Assembly (NCBI GenBank): GCA_017883345.1
Contig: JADGNT010000118.1
Coordinates: forward strand, 1-9,850
Reading direction: 5' to 3'
DNA length: 9,850 nt
From: Candidatus Solibacter sp.
GTDB lineage: Bacteria > Acidobacteriota > Terriglobia > Bryobacterales > Bryobacteraceae
The notes under the pieces were generated by a model. The model made no database searches, was not told the DNA's origin, and saw only the letters and a list, made by a program, of their open reading frames with translations. Position numbers and translations under genes: made by a program. This document shows, one piece after another, positions 7,574 through 9,850 of this stretch (position 1 is its first letter; each line of letters begins with the position of its first letter).

Positions 7574-7582
7574 AATGAAAAT

Positions 7583-8047
7583 ATGGCAGCCTTGCTCTTG
7601 ATTCTGTGTGCTCTCACCAGCGCTCGATCGGAGCCGGCATTTCCCTCCAAAGAAATGCTGTCCGCGCACAATGCCATCCGCTCGCGCGTTGGGCTGCCGC
7701 CGCTGCTATGGTCGGACAACCTCGCGAAATTTGCGCGGGATTGGGCCAACACGCTGCTCGCGCGCCAGCAGTTTTCCCACCGGCCGAATTCGCCCTACGG
7801 CGAGAACCTGTTCGAGATCGTGGGGGACGTGGCAACTCCGCAAGAAGTAGTCGGGGACTGGGCATCCGAAGCCAGAGACTACGACCACCGCTCGAACCGC
7901 TGTCACGGGCAATGCGGACACTATACGCAGATCGTCTGGCGGAACACCAAATCGGTCGGTTGCGCGGTGGCGCGGGGCGCGAAGCGCGAAATCTGGGTCT
8001 GCAACTATGACCCGCCCGGCAACTACGTTGGACAGCGCCCCTACTGA
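7583..8047 (+). CDS. Secreted CAP-domain (SCP/PR-1-like) protein
   Basis: 154 aa. A signal peptide (MAALLLILCALTSARS, cut near residue 16) is followed by a single CAP domain that fills the rest. Family signatures are clear: HNAIRSRVGLPPLLW at the start, FSHR (His66), YGENLF (Glu74), WASEARDY (Glu96), the CAP1 motif GHYTQIVWRNTKSVGC (His113), and CAP2 WVCNYDPPGNYVGQRPY at the very end. The His-Glu-Glu-His set that can bind a metal ion in CAP proteins is complete. Cys107, Cys111, Cys127 and Cys140 could form disulfides after export. CAP proteins have varied extracellular roles (lipid or sterol binding, proposed protease), so the function here is open. The ATG at 7583 is chosen because it starts the signal peptide; an upstream GTG (7448) adds 45 unlikely residues. 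There is no clear Shine-Dalgarno site. It ends 4 bp from the stop of the opposing YceI gene. Confidence 0.9.
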   Translation: MAALLLILCALTSARSEPAFPSKEMLSAHNAIRSRVGLPPLLWSDNLAKFARDWANTLLARQQFSHRPNSPYGENLFEIVGDVATPQEVVGDWASEARDYDHRSNRCHGQCGHYTQIVWRNTKSVGCAVARGAKREIWVCNYDPPGNYVGQRPY

Positions 8048-8051
8048 CCAT

Positions 8052-8591
8052 TCACAGCGGACGCCAGGTCATCTCCACGCGCACCGGCACTTCGTTCTTA
8101 ACCGAGACCCCTAAGAATGACGGTGGGTCGAGCTTGAAATCGGATAACGTCGCCGGAATGGTTCCCGATATCCGCGTCTCGTTTCCTTGAGTAACTTTTT
8201 GGAATGGAACCTGTTTATACCTCGCCGTCTGCCCGGCAAACTGAATCTCCAGATCGCAAAGGATCGTGGCCGATGCCAATGCCGCTTCCGGCAATCCGAT
8301 GCGCACGGTGACCATGGGAAACTGCGCGCCGCGCGTCACTTGCAGCATGTGAAGATCCCGGTTGCTGTCCGCCGAATCGAACGACTTGACGGGCGCCGCG
8401 ATCAGGAAATCGCATTGTCCGGCGTGGCAAACGCCCTTGCCGCGCGCGGCGTGGCTGACGCCCTCGCTCTGATGCAGCGGGTGAGACACATGATACGTCA
8501 GAGTGGATTGTCCAAGAACCCACTGGCTATCCGCTCCGGCCAGTGTGGGAGGCGCCAGAAGCAGCAAAACCGTCAGTAGTTTCCGATTCAT
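8052..8591 (-). CDS. Periplasmic YceI-like protein
   Basis: 179 aa. A Sec signal peptide (MNRKLLTVLLLLAPPTLAGA, cut near residue 20) precedes a YceI-type lipocalin-like beta-barrel. Matching features are the opening STLTYHVSHPLH, the SFDSADSNRDLHML segment (the conserved Ser-x-D…N-x-RD-x-H-M of the family, about 70-83), a following FPMVTV strand, and the end IPATLSDFKLDPPSFLGV then VPVRVEMTW. YceI proteins bind long isoprenoid or other lipid molecules; the ligand here is unknown. Three Cys (55, 60, 112) lie in the mature part. Its ATG follows the preceding gene's stop after 9 bp, and its likely ribosome site AGGGTG begins inside that stop codon, so translational coupling is likely. It is the second gene of a two-gene unit with the membrane-fusion protein. 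Confidence 0.87.
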   Translation of the reverse strand: MNRKLLTVLLLLAPPTLAGADSQWVLGQSTLTYHVSHPLHQSEGVSHAARGKGVCHAGQCDFLIAAPVKSFDSADSNRDLHMLQVTRGAQFPMVTVRIGLPEAALASATILCDLEIQFAGQTARYKQVPFQKVTQGNETRISGTIPATLSDFKLDPPSFLGVSVKNEVPVRVEMTWRPL

Positions 8592-8600
8592 AAGCGCACC

Positions 8601-9455
8601 CTAAAACTTAATCACTACAGACAAGATAGCGGCCCCGTACGCCACGCCCGTCACGGCGGCTACCGCCGAATGCGCGCTGGCAATCCCATGAACCTTTTCC
8701 CCGCGATTTCGTTGCGCATAAGCCATCGCCCCCAAGATGGGGGTCAGCACCATCCCAGGGCCATGAATCCATGCCAGCGCCTTATGCACGAGGATCGGCC
8801 CGCGGGTTTTGGTCCCCGGCACCCTGGGCGCTGCAATGGCATAGTAAGCCGTCGTGAAATACATGCCCGCCGTCACCGCGCCCAGAGCGCCATGCAATTG
8901 GAGGCCGCTCGCGTTGCTATTCCTGCCCTTGGCGCCGTTGGAAGTGAGCAGAGTCGCCAGCAAGGGAGCGGTCGTAATCAGACCGAGTCGCTGATGGATC
9001 TTGAGCATATGCGACCGTTTGTCGAGTCTCGCCTGCTCTTGGGCGTTTCCCTGGGACTGGTCCGCGGGGAAGCCCAAATCCCCCAGCGAGGGCGGTCCCA
9101 CATTGCTGGAAGGCGCTGTTAAAGCCAGGTCCATGGTTTGCCCAGCCCCTTCCGTCAACGTCACTTTCGCTACCTTGGTGGCGAACCCGTCCGCCGCGAT
9201 GGAGACCTCATAATCCCCCGGCCTCAGGTCTGGTACGTTGTATTGCCCGGCCGAATTGGTTTGGGCCTCCGTCGATTGACCCGTGGCCACATTCTTGACG
9301 GAGATCTTAGCGTTGGCAACCACTGCTCCCGCGGCGCCGGTGATGGTGCCCGACAGTGTGGCGCCGGCGGCCTGGGCCCGCAGGGGACCCGAGATCGGGA
9401 GAGACAGAACTAGAATCTCCAGCGCCAGGAAAAACTTGGATTTTTTCGGATTCAT
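8601..9455 (-). CDS. CarboxypepD_reg-like domain fused to a four-helix His-bearing membrane domain
   Basis: 284 aa, with a good ribosome site AAAGGAGA (9463-9470) 7 bp before the ATG. A signal peptide (about 1-28, ending RAQA) leads to a carboxypeptidase-regulatory-like beta-sandwich (about 32-112: [20 protein letters not shown], then [19 protein letters not shown]). After a linker come four likely membrane helices (about 155-172, 188-209, 224-246, 260-282). Each starts with histidines: His149/154, His188, His224/231, His256/262. With alternating helix directions, the His of helices 1 and 3 fall on one side and those of 2 and 4 on the other. Cytochrome-b561-type proteins bind two b hemes this way. 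Heme binding is my inference; the topology is read by eye. It sits directly upstream of a YceI gene, as yceJ (b561-like) does in E. coli. The gene itself is certain; the fusion is the odd feature. Confidence 0.85.
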   Translation of the reverse strand: MNPKKSKFFLALEILVLSLPISGPLRAQAAGATLSGTITGAAGAVVANAKISVKNVATGQSTEAQTNSAGQYNVPDLRPGDYEVSIAADGFATKVAKVTLTEGAGQTMDLALTAPSSNVGPPSLGDLGFPADQSQGNAQEQARLDKRSHMLKIHQRLGLITTAPLLATLLTSNGAKGRNSNASGLQLHGALGAVTAGMYFTTAYYAIAAPRVPGTKTRGPILVHKALAWIHGPGMVLTPILGAMAYAQRNRGEKVHGIASAHSAVAAVTGVAYGAAILSVVIKF

Positions 9456-9613
9456 TTGAGGTTCTCCTTTACCGGAACCGGCAGAGCGCCAATGAGTGCG
9501 TAGTTAAAGTCGAAATCCAGCGAAGCATGCCCTTTTCCCAACTTCTACGAGTGTACGCCCAAGTGCCTCAGCCGGAAGTCGGCGGCACGTACAATAACGT
9601 ACCACAGCCTTGC

Positions 9614-9639
9614 GTGGCACAAGGCTCCGCCTTGTGCAT
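9614..9639 (+). repeat. Dispersed palindromic repeat (perfect hairpin copy)
   Basis: Second copy of the element at the clpB stop, here in plus orientation. Arms GCACAAGGC (9617-9625) and GCCTTGTGC (9629-9637) pair perfectly around a TCC loop. It lies in the 281-bp gap between the divergent membrane-fusion and protease genes, where a terminator is not expected, which supports a dispersed repeat over a simple terminator. The rest of the gap shows only a short direct repeat, ACGTAC, at 9587-9592 and 9597-9602, and a candidate promoter near 9704. Confidence 0.8.
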
Positions 9640-9703
9640 ACGCGGGACAACTCGGACGCGGGCGGAGGCGGGCGAAGCGGACGACTTTCATCCGCCAACG
9701 CTG

Positions 9704-9712
9704 TGATAGAAT
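9704..9712 (+). promoter_or_regulatory. Candidate extended -10 promoter for the protease gene
   Basis: TGATAGAAT matches an extended -10 closely. It would start transcription about 18 nt before the GTG at 9737. No strong -35 is visible at 16-18 bp upstream. Confidence 0.35.
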
Positions 9713-9736
9713 GATCCCCAAGTCGAAAGTTTCCCC

Positions 9737-9850
9737 GTGGCCAAAGACTATCTTAGTATCGCCCCCGTACAGCAGTTTGATCCGACGTCGTGTTGGGCGG
9801 CGGCGCTGCAATGGTGGGCGCGCGCCATTGGCGGCCGCGTCGTGGTCCGG
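9737..9850 (+). CDS. Papain-like cysteine protease, N-terminal fragment (cut by window end)
   Basis: Only the first 38 codons are in the window. The frame starts at a GTG with GAAAG about 7 bases upstream. An in-frame TAG at 9707-9709 and the lack of any other start codon in between fix this as the start. The peptide has VQQFDPTSCWAAALQWW: Gln13 precedes Cys19 by six residues and Trp follows the Cys. This is the spacing of the oxyanion Gln and catalytic Cys-Trp in papain (Gln19, Cys25, Trp26). The catalytic His and Asn/Asp would lie beyond the edge. No signal peptide is present, so it may be cytoplasmic, leave by a non-Sec route, or have another domain after the protease. The C39-like and AvrRpt2-like (C70) groups are the nearest families I can suggest. 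Confidence 0.7.
   Translation, partial: MAKDYLSIAPVQQFDPTSCWAAALQWWARAIGGRVVVR

Noticed and set aside
7448..7582. N-terminal extension of the CAP protein from an upstream GTG
   Set aside because: The added 45 residues are not signal-like and overlap the GC hairpin and permease remnant; the ATG at 7583 directly gives a good signal peptide.

Overview
The window is GC-rich bacterial DNA with nine protein-coding genes, one of them cut by the right edge, plus one visible gene remnant. The best guess for the host is an Acidobacteriota bacterium of the Solibacter/Bryobacter type. This rests on recall of family resemblance, not on a search. The clues are a Crp/Fnr protein with the LFNSSEKRLAR…LLLANFG stretch familiar from that group, two exported proteins with carboxypeptidase-regulatory-like (CarboxypepD_reg) domains, the DPVRALRYE end of a MacB/FtsX-type permease, and GCGGAGG-rich intergenic repeats.

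Layout, left to right: (1) A Crp/Fnr regulator (minus) and a group II PLP-dependent decarboxylase (plus) diverge from a shared AT-richer control region of about 215 bp. (2) The decarboxylase converges on a secreted CarboxypepD_reg/TPR protein (minus). The gap between them holds a nested inverted repeat with 42-bp outer arms. (3) Divergent from the TPR gene is a small lipoprotein with a PepSY-like C-terminus (plus). (4) This lipoprotein converges on clpB (minus), across 137 bp packed with short hairpins. One hairpin runs into the clpB stop codon. (5) Upstream of clpB are another hairpin and the decayed 3' end of an ABC-transporter permease (minus). A secreted CAP/SCP-domain protein (plus) starts just beside this remnant. 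(6) A two-gene minus-strand unit follows: an exported CarboxypepD_reg protein fused to a four-helix, histidine-bearing membrane domain, then a periplasmic YceI-like protein. (7) At the right edge is the start of a papain-like cysteine protease (plus).

Most gene pairs are divergent or convergent, so the window is a set of small transcription units, not one pathway. The only convincing operon is the membrane-fusion/YceI pair, with a 9-bp gap. It resembles the E. coli yceJ-yceI pairing of a cytochrome-b561-like protein with YceI, and is the most interesting functional lead here. Six of the products appear to be exported, membrane-bound or lipid-anchored, or lie next to such genes. ClpB and the regulator are cytoplasmic. 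No tRNA, rRNA, CRISPR array, transposase or phage gene was seen.
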